Shown here: positions 41,762 through 49,513 of the stretch, piece after piece
How the letters are laid out: every line of letters starts with the position of its first letter
How positions within the stretch are numbered: position 1 is the first letter of the stretch
NCBI GenBank assembly: GCA_020634615.1
Contig: JACKBI010000010.1
Span: 62,001 to 126,000 of the forward strand
From: Anaerolineales bacterium
Lineage (GTDB): Bacteria > Chloroflexota > Anaerolineae > JAAEKA01
Direction: 5' to 3'
Length of the DNA stretch: 64,000 bases
The notes under the pieces: model-generated
Told to the model about the DNA's origin: nothing
Database searches by the model: none
The model's input: the letters and a program-made list of their open reading frames with translations, nothing else
Translations under genes and position numbers: made by a program

Positions 41762-41776
41762 TGCGTGACTCCTATC
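41762..41776 (+). promoter_or_regulatory. shared 15-base motif upstream of a promoter
   Basis: TGCGTGACTCCTATC, identical to 33022-33036, and in both cases 4 bp before the -35. It may be an activator site. Confidence 0.4.
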
Positions 41777-41780
41777 TCAA

Positions 41781-41809
41781 TTGACCCGCCCAATTGGCGA
41801 TGCTATAAT
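41781..41809 (+). promoter_or_regulatory. promoter of the surface-glycan operon (leaderless)
   Basis: TTGACC, 17 bp, TATAAT, then CCGGCC and ATG 41816. Confidence 0.75.
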
Positions 41810-41815
41810 CCGGCC

Positions 41816-42955
41816 ATGCTCATCGGCATCGACGCCAGCCGTGCCTTGCGCGCCCGGCGCACCGGCACAGAGAACTACTCCCTGCAGCTTATTCGTCACC
41901 TCCTGCGCCTGGACAGCGGCCACGCCTTCCGGCTCTATTGCCATCAGCCGCCGCCGCCCGACCTGTTCGCTCCCAATGCTGGGGCGCGTCTGGCAGCGCC
42001 TGATGTGCGAGTGATTCGTTTGCCGCGTCTTTGGACCCATGCCCGCCTTAGCCTGGAACTACTGGCATCCCCGCCGGACGTCCTGTTTGTGCCCTCCCAC
42101 GTCCTGCCGGCGATTCATCCGCGCCGCAGCGTCGTGACCATCCACGACCTGGGCTACCATTGGTTCCCTGAAGCGCACACGGCGTCCGGCCGCCGGCAGC
42201 TTGATCTCAGCACGCGCTTCAACGCAGCCACTGCGGCCCATGTTCTGGCCGACTCACAGGCAACTAAGGACGATATTTGTCGCGTCTACGGAACCGCGAG
42301 CGACAAGATCACGGTCGTCCATCTCGGGCGGGACGAGAGTCTGCGGCCGGTCAACGATCCGCAGCGACTGCGCGATGTGCGGTCCAAGTTGGGTATCGAC
42401 CGTGACGGGCAAACACGGCCGTATCTGCTCTACGTCGGCACGCTACAGCCGCGCAAGAACCTCGTCCGGTTGATCGATGCCTTTGCGACGGTCGTTGACA
42501 TTGTCCCGGACCTCGTGTTGGTGCTTGCTGGGCAGCGCGGCTGGCTGGCAGAACCGATCTTTCGCCGCGTGGATGAACTGGGCCTGGCGGGGCGGGTGAT
42601 TTTCCCCGGTTTCGTCGCAGACGACGACCTGCCTGCACTGCTGAGCGGCGCGCTGGCGTTTGTGTTCCCGTCGCTGTATGAGGGTTTTGGTATCCCTGTG
42701 CTGGAAGCGCAGGCATGTGGCGCGCCTGTGCTGTCGTCGAACACCTCATCGCTGCCCGAAGTGGCCGGCGACAGTGCGCTGCTGGTCGATCCACTGGACA
42801 CTGCGGCCATTGCTGCCGGGCTGGCGCGCCTGGTGACGGATCCTGAACTGCGCAACAGCTTGCGAACTGCGGGCTTTGCCAATGCGGCACAGTTCTCCTG
42901 GGACCGTTGCGCACGCGAAACGCTGTCGGTCCTGGAACGGGTGAGCGCGGCATGA
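41816..42955 (+). CDS. glycosyltransferase family 4
   Basis: The product is 379 residues with a GT-B fold. N-terminal domain: MLIGIDASRALRARRTGTEN; C-terminal nucleotide-sugar domain: YLLYVGTLQPRKNLVRLIDA (about 203-222), PSLYEGFGIPVLEAQACGAP (about 285-304, the E-x7-E motif) and SSLPEVAGDSALLVDP. The sugar is unknown. ATG 41816 is placed by the promoter 6 bp upstream, which implies a leaderless mRNA; the frame extends to 41765 without a ribosome site. It overlaps the next gene by ATGA, so the block 41816-46282 is one operon. Confidence 0.88.
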   Translation: MLIGIDASRALRARRTGTENYSLQLIRHLLRLDSGHAFRLYCHQPPPPDLFAPNAGARLAAPDVRVIRLPRLWTHARLSLELLASPPDVLFVPSHVLPAIHPRRSVVTIHDLGYHWFPEAHTASGRRQLDLSTRFNAATAAHVLADSQATKDDICRVYGTASDKITVVHLGRDESLRPVNDPQRLRDVRSKLGIDRDGQTRPYLLYVGTLQPRKNLVRLIDAFATVVDIVPDLVLVLAGQRGWLAEPIFRRVDELGLAGRVIFPGFVADDDLPALLSGALAFVFPSLYEGFGIPVLEAQACGAPVLSSNTSSLPEVAGDSALLVDPLDTAAIAAGLARLVTDPELRNSLRTAGFANAAQFSWDRCARETLSVLERVSAA

Positions 42956-44010
42956 CTCTGCAACGAATACTGGTCGTCAAGCTGGCCGATATCGGCGACG
43001 TGCTGACGGCCACGCCAGCCATCCGCGCGCTGTGCGAGACGTTTCCTGAGGCGCGGATCGATGTGTTGACCACGCCAGCGGCCGCGGCTGCCATTGCAAA
43101 GAGCCTGCCGGTTGGTGTGTTGACCGCGCCGCGCAATCTGCTCAATGGTCGGGGTGATGTACGCGCTGTGATCAGCCTGTTGGTCGAATTGCGCTGTGGA
43201 CAGTATGGCGCCGTGCTCTTCCTGCATCACCTGACGCTCCACAGCGGCGTTGCAAAGTATCGCCTGCTGGCGGCTGCAAGCGGCGCACCGGTCACCGTCG
43301 GGCTGGACAACGGCAACGGTGGCTGGTTGACCCACGCGGTGCCCGACGAAGGCTTCGGCGCACGTCATGAGGTCGACTATTGGTTGCGCGTTGTGGGATT
43401 GCTGGAGGCCAGCGTCAGCGACACGCGGCTGGTTGCGCCGGACGACGATCACGACCGCCGGCAGGCTGCCACGCTGTTGGCCGGTCTTGGACCGCGACCG
43501 TGGATTGCGATCCATCCCGGGTCAGGCGGCTACTCCATGGCGCGGCGCTGGGAGCCCGCCCGCTGGGCGGCGCTGGCCGATGCGCTGGCTTCCCGATACG
43601 GGGCACAGATCATTCTGGTTGGGACTCCAGCAGATGGCGCCGAAGTGGTCGAGGCAGCCATGACCAGGGCGTGCCGTAACCTGGCCGGGTTGACCAGTGT
43701 GCCTGAGCTGGCCGCGGTGCTGGCGCAGTGCGATCTGTTTCTCGGCGCGGATTCGGGTGTCATGCACCTGGCAGCAGCGGCAGGCATTCCCGTGGTCGCT
43801 CTCTTTGGACCCAGCAACCATCTGGCCTGGGGACCGTGGACGCCGGCGGGCGGGAGCCATGTGGTGCGTCTCGGTCTGCCGTGCTCGCCGTGCAGCTATG
43901 TTGGGCACAGCGTCGGCCAGCGAGACGGCTGCTGGCACCGCTCGTGCATGGCCGATCTGGATGTGCAACGGGTACTCGATGCCATCGCGGACAGCGGATT
44001 TCTGAAATGA
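42952..44010 (+). CDS. glycosyltransferase family 9 (ADP-heptose transferase-like)
   Basis: The product is 352 residues. It starts LQRILVVKLADIGDVLTATP, the family N-terminus. Donor-site motifs include PWIAIHPGSGGYSMARRWEP (about 183-202) and LFLGADSGVMHLAAAAGIPV (about 262-281), then ALFGPSNHLAWGPW. GT9 enzymes add heptose or similar sugars; two ADP-heptose synthesis genes lie downstream, which supports heptose as donor. Starts by 4-bp overlap with the GT4 gene. Confidence 0.88.
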   Translation: MTLQRILVVKLADIGDVLTATPAIRALCETFPEARIDVLTTPAAAAAIAKSLPVGVLTAPRNLLNGRGDVRAVISLLVELRCGQYGAVLFLHHLTLHSGVAKYRLLAAASGAPVTVGLDNGNGGWLTHAVPDEGFGARHEVDYWLRVVGLLEASVSDTRLVAPDDDHDRRQAATLLAGLGPRPWIAIHPGSGGYSMARRWEPARWAALADALASRYGAQIILVGTPADGAEVVEAAMTRACRNLAGLTSVPELAAVLAQCDLFLGADSGVMHLAAAAGIPVVALFGPSNHLAWGPWTPAGGSHVVRLGLPCSPCSYVGHSVGQRDGCWHRSCMADLDVQRVLDAIADSGFLK

Positions 44011-44738
44011 GCGCCACCATAGAAATTCTCGGCGTGCGCGTCGATGCGGTCACCTATGTCAATGTGCTCGACATAATGGCGAGCTGGATCGAGCAGGGGG
44101 GACCGCACCAGATCGCCACTGTCAACCCTGAGTTCGTCATGGCCGCGCAGCATGATGCGCAATTCCGCCAGACGCTCAATAACGCTGATCTGTGCGTTGC
44201 CGATGGCGCTGGCTTGCTCTGGGCCGCACGCGTGCTGGGGCGGTCGCTGCCTGAACGGGTGACAGGCTCTGATCTGGTGCCGCTGGTAGCGCAAGAGGCG
44301 GCGGCGCGCGGCTGGCGTGTCTACCTGCTGGGTGCCGCGCCGGGTGTGGCCGACGCGACTGCGGTCATTTTGGCGCGTCGATACCCTGGTCTTCGCATAG
44401 CCGGTTCATTCAGCGGCTCGCCATCGGCGGCCGATGCGCCGGCGATCGTGGCCTGGGTTCGTCACGCGCGTCCCGACATTCTGTTCGTAGCCTACGGCGC
44501 GCCGGCGCAGGATGTGTGGATTGCAGAACACGGCCGCGCGCTGGGCGTGCCGGTAATGATGGGCGTCGGTGGGGCGTTCGATCACATCGCCGGCGTGCAG
44601 CGGCGTGCGCCGGACTGGATACAGCGATTGCAGCTTGAGTGGCTTTACCGGCTGGTGACGCAGCCGTGGCGCTGGCGACGTCAACTGGCGCTGCCGAAGT
44701 TCGCACTGGCAGTTGTCGCGAAGCGTGTGCTGGGCTGA
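44007..44738 (+). CDS. WecG/TagA/CpsF family glycosyltransferase (GT26)
   Basis: The product is 243 residues. Signature segments: IATVNPEFVMAAQHD (about 35-49), NNADLCVADGAGLLWAARVL (about 56-75), GSDLVPLVAQEAAARGWRVYLLG and FDHIAGVQRRAPDWIQRLQL (about 193-212) with the C-terminal basic helix used for membrane association. Family members transfer ManNAc or related sugars to lipid-linked intermediates (teichoic acid linkage unit, enterobacterial antigens). Starts by ATGA overlap with the GT9 gene. Confidence 0.9.
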   Translation: MSATIEILGVRVDAVTYVNVLDIMASWIEQGGPHQIATVNPEFVMAAQHDAQFRQTLNNADLCVADGAGLLWAARVLGRSLPERVTGSDLVPLVAQEAAARGWRVYLLGAAPGVADATAVILARRYPGLRIAGSFSGSPSAADAPAIVAWVRHARPDILFVAYGAPAQDVWIAEHGRALGVPVMMGVGGAFDHIAGVQRRAPDWIQRLQLEWLYRLVTQPWRWRRQLALPKFALAVVAKRVLG

Positions 44739-44754
44739 CAAGAAAGGGCAGACA

Positions 44755-45762
44755 ATGGAAAACCGACAGGCATTCGATCTTGTCCACAAGTTCTCCGGCC
44801 AGCGCGTGCTGGTGGTGGGCGACATGTTTCTGGACCGCTACCTGCAAGGTCGCGCGACGCGGCTGAGCCGCGAGGCGCCGGTGCCGGTGCTGGAGCAGAC
44901 AGACAGTTTCGCGGTTGCCGGTGGCGCCTGCAACCCTGCCAGAAACATCGCTGCATTGGGCGGGCAGGCAGTGATGCTGGGCGTCGTTGGGGAGGATCCT
45001 GCGGGCCGGGAGCTGATTCAGCTCATGGCCGACGCTGGAATCGATACCTCGGCTGTGGTTGTCGATCCCACGCGACCGACGACCACCAAAACGCGTCTGG
45101 TGGCAGAGAGTACACTGCGCGTGCCACAGCATCTGGCGCGCATCGACAATCTCGACCGCCGTCCGCTGGATCGTCACGTTGAGCAGCAACTGCTGGATCG
45201 GCTGGAACAGATGGCCGCGGGGTGTGACGCGATTCTGGTGTCGCACTATGCCACCGGTGTGGTTACAGCAGCTGTGGCCGATCGTGTGCGCCAGCTTGCT
45301 CGTCAGCACGGCGCTGCGACTACTGTGGATGCCCAGGCTGATCTGGGCCGTTTCGCCGGCTTTGATCTGATCAAGTGCAACCGGGCTGAGGCGGAAGGGG
45401 AGTTGGATCTTGCGCTGTCCAGCGACGCTGACTTCGAGCGTGCGCTGGTCCGGCTGATGCCGCGGCTGGGCGTCGACAGTCTGGCCATCACGCGTGGCGC
45501 CGACGGAATCTCGGCGTTGCAGCGCGGCCTGTCGGTCATTCACAGCCCTGCGCTGCGCACCAGTGACGTCTATGACGTGGTGGGCGCCGGCGATACGGTG
45601 ATAGCGGTGCTGACGCTGGCGCTGGCCGCCCGCCTGCCGCTGGCGACAGGCGTCTACCTGGCCAATGCGGCGGCCGGGTTGGTGGTACGCAAGCTGGGCA
45701 ACGTTGTCGTGTCCGGTCCGGAGCTGGTGGCTGTGGTGAGTGGAGATGGCGATGGCCGCTGA
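44755..45762 (+). CDS. D-glycero-beta-D-manno-heptose-7-phosphate kinase
   Basis: The product is 335 residues, a PfkB/ribokinase-fold enzyme equivalent to the kinase half of HldE (RfaE domain I). It contains VLVVGDMFLDRYLQGRATRL (about 18-37), GGACNPARNIAALGGQ (about 59-74) and DVVGAGDTVIAVLTLALA (about 278-295, anion hole and catalytic Asp). An AAAGGG site precedes ATG. It overlaps the adenylyltransferase gene by 11 bases, reproducing as two genes what is one fused protein in enterobacteria. Confidence 0.88.
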   Translation: MENRQAFDLVHKFSGQRVLVVGDMFLDRYLQGRATRLSREAPVPVLEQTDSFAVAGGACNPARNIAALGGQAVMLGVVGEDPAGRELIQLMADAGIDTSAVVVDPTRPTTTKTRLVAESTLRVPQHLARIDNLDRRPLDRHVEQQLLDRLEQMAAGCDAILVSHYATGVVTAAVADRVRQLARQHGAATTVDAQADLGRFAGFDLIKCNRAEAEGELDLALSSDADFERALVRLMPRLGVDSLAITRGADGISALQRGLSVIHSPALRTSDVYDVVGAGDTVIAVLTLALAARLPLATGVYLANAAAGLVVRKLGNVVVSGPELVAVVSGDGDGR

Positions 45763-46282
45763 TACGGGAATCATGCTGGCCGGCCGCGTGCTGACGCTGG
45801 TCGAGGCGGCCGCGCTGGCCGATGGCCTGCGCGCCAGCGGTCGGGTGGTCGTGTTCACCAACGGCTGCTTCGATCTGCTGCACCGCGGCCATGTGGACTA
45901 TCTGCAGCGCGCCCGTGCACTGGGCGACTTCCTGTTTGTGGGGCTGAACGGCGACGAGTCGGTGCACCGGTTGAAGGGAGCTGGAAGGCCGATTTTGCCA
46001 GAGGCGGACCGCGCCGAGGTGCTTGCAGCGTTGCGGGCTGTGGATGCGGTAGTCATTTTTGCCGAGGATACTGCTGAGCGGCAGGTGGACGCAATTCGAC
46101 CCGACATCTACGTCAAAGGAGGCGACTGGCAGTCAGGCGCCCGGCGGCCGCTTGAAGCAGCCGTGGTGGAAAGCTACGGCGGTCTCGTACGGTTCATGCC
46201 CTACCTGCCGGGTCGCTCCACCAGCGAGATCGTGGCGCAGATCAGGGATCTTTCTGCGTCTGCCGGGCCCGCCGGAGGCTGA
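45752..46282 (+). CDS. D-glycero-beta-D-manno-heptose 1-phosphate adenylyltransferase
   Basis: The product is 176 residues, equivalent to the second half of HldE. VVVFTNGCFDLLHRGHVDYL (about 31-50) holds the HxGH nucleotidyltransferase motif; KGGDWQSGARRPLEAAVVES (about 121-140) and LPGRSTSEIV are also typical. I chose ATG 45752, 6 bases after GGAG; GTG 45740 and ATG 45746 are alternatives. The pathway also needs GmhA and GmhB, which are not in this window. Confidence 0.9.
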   Translation: MAADTGIMLAGRVLTLVEAAALADGLRASGRVVVFTNGCFDLLHRGHVDYLQRARALGDFLFVGLNGDESVHRLKGAGRPILPEADRAEVLAALRAVDAVVIFAEDTAERQVDAIRPDIYVKGGDWQSGARRPLEAAVVESYGGLVRFMPYLPGRSTSEIVAQIRDLSASAGPAGG

Positions 46283-46426
46283 AGCCATCCGGCTACAACG
46301 TGGAAGGCCCTCCGAGCCTGAACTTCCCAGCCCTGAAAGGGCTTCCACCTTGCTGCTTGCGCCCCGGAGTGGGTAGCCTGATCTGTTATACGGTCGGGCG
46401 AACTGGACTTCGCGGCGTGTTCCCGT
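46283..46426. other. gene-free stretch before murJ
   Basis: It contains a hairpin AGCCCT gaa AGGGCT (46329-46343) that may end the glycan operon, although no T tract follows. No gene is seen. Confidence 0.4.
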
Positions 46427-46456
46427 TTGGCGGGGAGGGGGCAGGTGCGCTACAAT
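46427..46456 (+). promoter_or_regulatory. promoter of murJ
   Basis: TTGGCG, 18 bp, TACAAT; leader of about 33 bases. Confidence 0.5.
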
Positions 46457-46496
46457 CTTCACAACACCCCGCGTGCACTGAGCTCGTCCCGTCACC

Positions 46497-48095
46497 ATGA
46501 CTGATACACCGATAGTCGATCCGCCGGTTGCTGCAACACTGCCGGAAGCCGTTCAGCCTTCGCTGGCGCGCTCGGCCAGCATCATCGCGTTCGGCAACAT
46601 CGTCAGCCGTGTGCTGGGGTTGGTGCGCGAGACGGTCATCGCTTATTTCTACGGGGCGTCGGGACTGGTGAGCGCCTTCCAAGCGGCCAGCACGATCCCC
46701 ACTATGATCTTCGATCTGCTGATCGGCGGGATGCTCAGCGCCGCGCTGGTGCCGGTGCTGGCCGACTACACGCGGCGGGAGCGCAGGCGCGAACTGGGCC
46801 AGGTGATCGGCGCAGTGGTGTCGGTGGTCGCACTGGGTGTGGCCGTGCTGGTGCTGCTGGTGGAGCTGCTGGCCGCGCCAATCGCGCATCTGATTGCCGG
46901 CGGCTTCCCGCCGGAGCTGCTGGACGTCACCGTGACGCTGCTGCGGATTATGACGCCAGCCGTCTGGTTCCTGGCGCTTTCCGGTGTCGTCACGGGGGTG
47001 CTTTTCGCGCTGGAGCGGTTTACTTTTCCCGCGTTTGCCGCGGCCGTCTACAACATCGGCGTCATTGTGGCGGCGCTGGCGTTTCACAAGCAGTTGGGCA
47101 TCTACGCGCTGGCGGTGGGTGTGTTGCTGGGCAGCGTCATGCAGCTTGGGATGCAACTGCCCGACCTGCGGCGGGCCAGGGTTGGGATCAGTCTCAGATT
47201 GCGCCACCCGGCATTGCGGCGCATATGGCTGCTTTACCTGCCGATCCTCTTTGGACTGGCTGTCAGTCAGGTGCAGGTGGTGATCGACCGGCGGCTGGCG
47301 TCCGGCACCGGTGAGCAAAGTCTGGCCTGGATGCGCGATGCGACAACGTTGATCCAACTGCCGCATGGCCTGGTGGCCGTGGCTATCAGCCTGGCTGCGT
47401 TGCCCGCGCTGTCACGCTTCTTCGCGGCCGGCGACGAAGCATCGTTCCGCGGCACGCTGGGACGCGGCTTGCGCACTGTGTTGGTGCTGATCGTGCCCGC
47501 GACCGTAGGGTTGTTTGTGCTGGCGCGGCCGATCGTCGAGCTGGTATTTCAGCGGGGCGCGTTTTTGCCGGCCGACACAGATGCTGTGGTGCGGGCGCTG
47601 CGAATCTACCTCTTCGGCCTGATACCTGCTTCGCTGGACTGGCTGCTGAACTATACGTTCTACGCCCGTAACGACACCAAGACGCCGGCGTTTGTTGGTG
47701 TGGCGTCGGTGGGTATCTACCTGTTGTTCGCGCTGCCACTGGTCGGACGGGTAGGCTATCTGGGGCTGGTGTTCGCTGACTCGGCCAAGCACACCGGGCA
47801 TTTTATCATCATGTTGATCATGCTCCATCGCCGGTTGGGTGACCTGGGCGATCTGCGCGGCCAGAGCACCGCGTGGCGCACCTTCCTGGCGTCGCTGGGC
47901 ATGACGCTGATGTTGCTGCTCGTCTTGCCGCTGCTGGATGCTGTACTGCCCGCCGGCTTTGAGGGGAACCTGTTGCTGGTGCTGGTGGCGATGATTCTGG
48001 GCGGAGCCGTCTATCTTGTGCTGATCAGGCTGCTCAAGGTCGAGGAAGCGCAACGTATCACCGACAGGATCATCGGTCGTCTGCGGCGCCGCTAA
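46497..48095 (+). CDS. murJ: lipid II flippase MurJ (MviN)
   Basis: MurJ moves the peptidoglycan precursor lipid II across the membrane. The product is 532 residues with about 14 helices. Family features are SIIAFGNIVSRVLGLVRETV (about 28-47), AFQAASTIPTMIFDLLIGGM (about 60-79), FALERFTFPAFAAAVYNIGV and the later LARPIVELVFQRGAFLPADT (about 341-360). Length is normal. The first 22 residues are a soluble leader. Confidence 0.92.
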   Translation: MTDTPIVDPPVAATLPEAVQPSLARSASIIAFGNIVSRVLGLVRETVIAYFYGASGLVSAFQAASTIPTMIFDLLIGGMLSAALVPVLADYTRRERRRELGQVIGAVVSVVALGVAVLVLLVELLAAPIAHLIAGGFPPELLDVTVTLLRIMTPAVWFLALSGVVTGVLFALERFTFPAFAAAVYNIGVIVAALAFHKQLGIYALAVGVLLGSVMQLGMQLPDLRRARVGISLRLRHPALRRIWLLYLPILFGLAVSQVQVVIDRRLASGTGEQSLAWMRDATTLIQLPHGLVAVAISLAALPALSRFFAAGDEASFRGTLGRGLRTVLVLIVPATVGLFVLARPIVELVFQRGAFLPADTDAVVRALRIYLFGLIPASLDWLLNYTFYARNDTKTPAFVGVASVGIYLLFALPLVGRVGYLGLVFADSAKHTGHFIIMLIMLHRRLGDLGDLRGQSTAWRTFLASLGMTLMLLLVLPLLDAVLPAGFEGNLLLVLVAMILGGAVYLVLIRLLKVEEAQRITDRIIGRLRRR

Positions 48096-48099
48096 AGAA

Positions 48100-48128
48100 T
48101 TGACCGACCTGGCAAGCTGGCGTATAAT
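48100..48128 (+). promoter_or_regulatory. promoter of the small membrane protein gene
   Basis: TTGACC, 17 bp, TATAAT; leader of about 28 bases with AGAGGA. Confidence 0.75.
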
Positions 48129-48162
48129 CTCCTTTGGAAATTTCCAGAAAGAGGATTGATCG

Positions 48163-48444
48163 ATGGCCAAGAAAGTTCGCAAGCCAAGGGCTTCCAGCCC
48201 CCGCACTTATTCGCAAACACCCAGCACCCCGACCGCTCCGGCCGGTTCTGCTCCCACTACCACCAAGGCGGTATCAGCCAGCAAGAGCGCAGTGGGATCG
48301 CAGGCCGCTTCCGGTCCCAAGACCGTGGACCTGGCAGCTGAGTACGCCGTGGTCGGTGGCGACTTGCGCCGGTTGTTTATCACCGCCGGTATCATGTTTG
48401 GTGTATTGATTGCGCTCAACGTCATCATTACGCTTATCAGGTAA
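48163..48444 (+). CDS. small single-span membrane protein
   Basis: The product is 93 residues. The N-terminal two thirds are basic and Ser/Thr/Pro/Ala-rich and probably disordered (SQTPSTPTAPAGSAPTTTKA). One membrane helix lies at about 70-91 (FITAGIMFGVLIALNVIITL). A segment AAEYAVVGGDLRRLF precedes the helix and is the most likely conserved part. It has a strong own promoter and terminator, so it is a real, independently expressed gene of unknown role. Confidence 0.6.
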   Translation: MAKKVRKPRASSPRTYSQTPSTPTAPAGSAPTTTKAVSASKSAVGSQAASGPKTVDLAAEYAVVGGDLRRLFITAGIMFGVLIALNVIITLIR

Positions 48445-48470
48445 TGTGGCGGCCCCAACACAAGGTGGAC

Positions 48471-48503
48471 AAACGGCTGGCGCTGGACGGTCAGCCGTTT
48501 TTT
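48471..48503 (+). terminator. intrinsic terminator
   Basis: AAACGGCTG (48471-48479) pairs with CAGCCGTTT (48492-48500), followed by TTT. It overlaps the end of the converging gene. Confidence 0.8.
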
Positions 48504-49282
48504 GTTGCGTTCATTTCACGCTGTAAATCGGACGTAGCGCGCAGACGTGGCTCCAAAAGAATGGCTGCCGCGGCATGAAATGCCCAGGCCAGCCAGAAAT
48601 TTCTACTGAGCAGGTAAATCTGAGTGGTGACGACCAGGATAGCAGCACGCAGCAGGCGGGGCGCAGCCAGGCCAGGTGTTCTCAGGTCCCGCCACAACAA
48701 AGGATTGAGCGCCCCCTGGATCGTCACCACTGCCACAGTCAGCCACGCACCCAGATAGACCGGGTTAGCAGCGCCCTGCTGAAGCAAGGCCGCCACGAGT
48801 ACGGCGCGATAAAACGCCCATTGCCACTGCAGGCCACCAGATTCCAGAGCCAGTCGCGCGCTGACAGCCAGTCGGTCGGCATGGGAACCATAGACGGGAC
48901 TCGCCGGCTGGCTACGCCGGTAGCCAACCACTGCCAGCGTCAGCAGCCCCAGTGCGACCAGCGCGAGCATCACACCCTGGCCAAGCCCCACATCGATCTC
49001 GATCTGTGACAGCCCCATCAATCGCGGCGATACGATGTCCAGCAACAGTGCTGCGTAGCCCGGAGCTATCAGCCAGACAAGCCGGGCAAGCCAGCCGAGC
49101 AAGGTCCCGCCGGGTGAACCGAGAAAGCTGGCCAGACTGCTGTGCAGATTGCCGCGTCGCTGGCCGAGCCACAAGACCAGACTCGACACAACGTAGATCG
49201 CGATCGATCCGGCAACCCAGGCCCAGGTGGGCAGGTCAGCCAGCGTTTCAGCTTGAAGGGACGGCGCAAATGCCTGGAACAT
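48491..49282 (-). CDS. multi-spanning membrane protein, unknown function
   Basis: The product is 263 residues with seven or eight hydrophobic segments (for example WVAGSIAIYVVSSLVLWLGQ, LARLVWLIAPGYAALLLDIV and LGAWLTVAVVTIQGALNPLL). A late FHAAAAILLEP recalls the last motif of CPBP-type membrane proteases, but the EExxR motif is not evident, so I leave it unassigned. Its stop codon lies within the terminator of the converging gene. Confidence 0.55.
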   Translation of the reverse strand: MFQAFAPSLQAETLADLPTWAWVAGSIAIYVVSSLVLWLGQRRGNLHSSLASFLGSPGGTLLGWLARLVWLIAPGYAALLLDIVSPRLMGLSQIEIDVGLGQGVMLALVALGLLTLAVVGYRRSQPASPVYGSHADRLAVSARLALESGGLQWQWAFYRAVLVAALLQQGAANPVYLGAWLTVAVVTIQGALNPLLWRDLRTPGLAAPRLLRAAILVVTTQIYLLSRNFWLAWAFHAAAAILLEPRLRATSDLQREMNATKNG

Positions 49283-49316
49283 GGCTACGAAGTGAAAAAG
49301 GAACGGCGACGGTGAC

Positions 49317-49345
49317 TTGGTGGCGAACGGGGTCGAGGGTATAAT
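49317..49345 (+). promoter_or_regulatory. promoter reading across the antisense of tRNA-Val
   Basis: TTGGTG, 17 bp, TATAAT. The next gene on this strand starts at 49514, so its transcript would include the complement of the tRNA. Confidence 0.55.
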
Positions 49346-49353
49346 CCCGTGTG

Positions 49354-49387
49354 AAAAACAAGACCGGCCTCCCAGAGGAGCCGGTCT
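49354..49387 (-). terminator. intrinsic terminator of tRNA-Val
   Basis: AGACCGGC (49361-49368) pairs with GCCGGTCT (49380-49387); on the minus strand the stem is followed by TGTTTTT. Confidence 0.85.
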
Positions 49388-49391
49388 GACT

Positions 49392-49468
49392 TGGTGGGCG
49401 AGAAGGGACTCGAACCCCTGACTTCTGCGATGTGAACGCAGCGCTCTAACCAGCTGAGCTACTCGCCC
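49392..49468 (-). tRNA. tRNA-Val (anticodon CAC)
   Basis: Read on the minus strand: acceptor GGGCGAG pairs with CTCGCCC; the D-loop is AGCTCAGCTGGTTAGAGC; the anticodon stem CTGCG/CGCAG encloses loop TTCACAT with anticodon CAC; the T arm is GGGGTTCGAGTCCC. Discriminator A and an encoded CCA complete a 77-base gene. Confidence 0.95.
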
Positions 49469-49479
49469 GAACGTTGAAA

Positions 49480-49508
49480 ATTATAACATTTCTGGAGTAA
49501 ACAGGCAA
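49480..49508 (-). promoter_or_regulatory. promoter of tRNA-Val
   Basis: On the minus strand: TTGCCT, 17 bp, TATAAT, about 11 bases before the mature 5' end. Its -35 lies just in front of the start codon of the divergent gene at 49514. Confidence 0.75.
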
Positions 49509-49513
49509 ATCGT

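Noticed and set aside
44410..45861. 483-codon minus-strand frame
   Set aside because: It is a shadow of the heptose kinase and GT26 genes, whose motifs and overlaps are clear.
48491..49282. CPBP-type intramembrane protease
   Set aside because: Only a late FHAAAA motif resembles the family; the EExxR and FxxxH pair could not be found.
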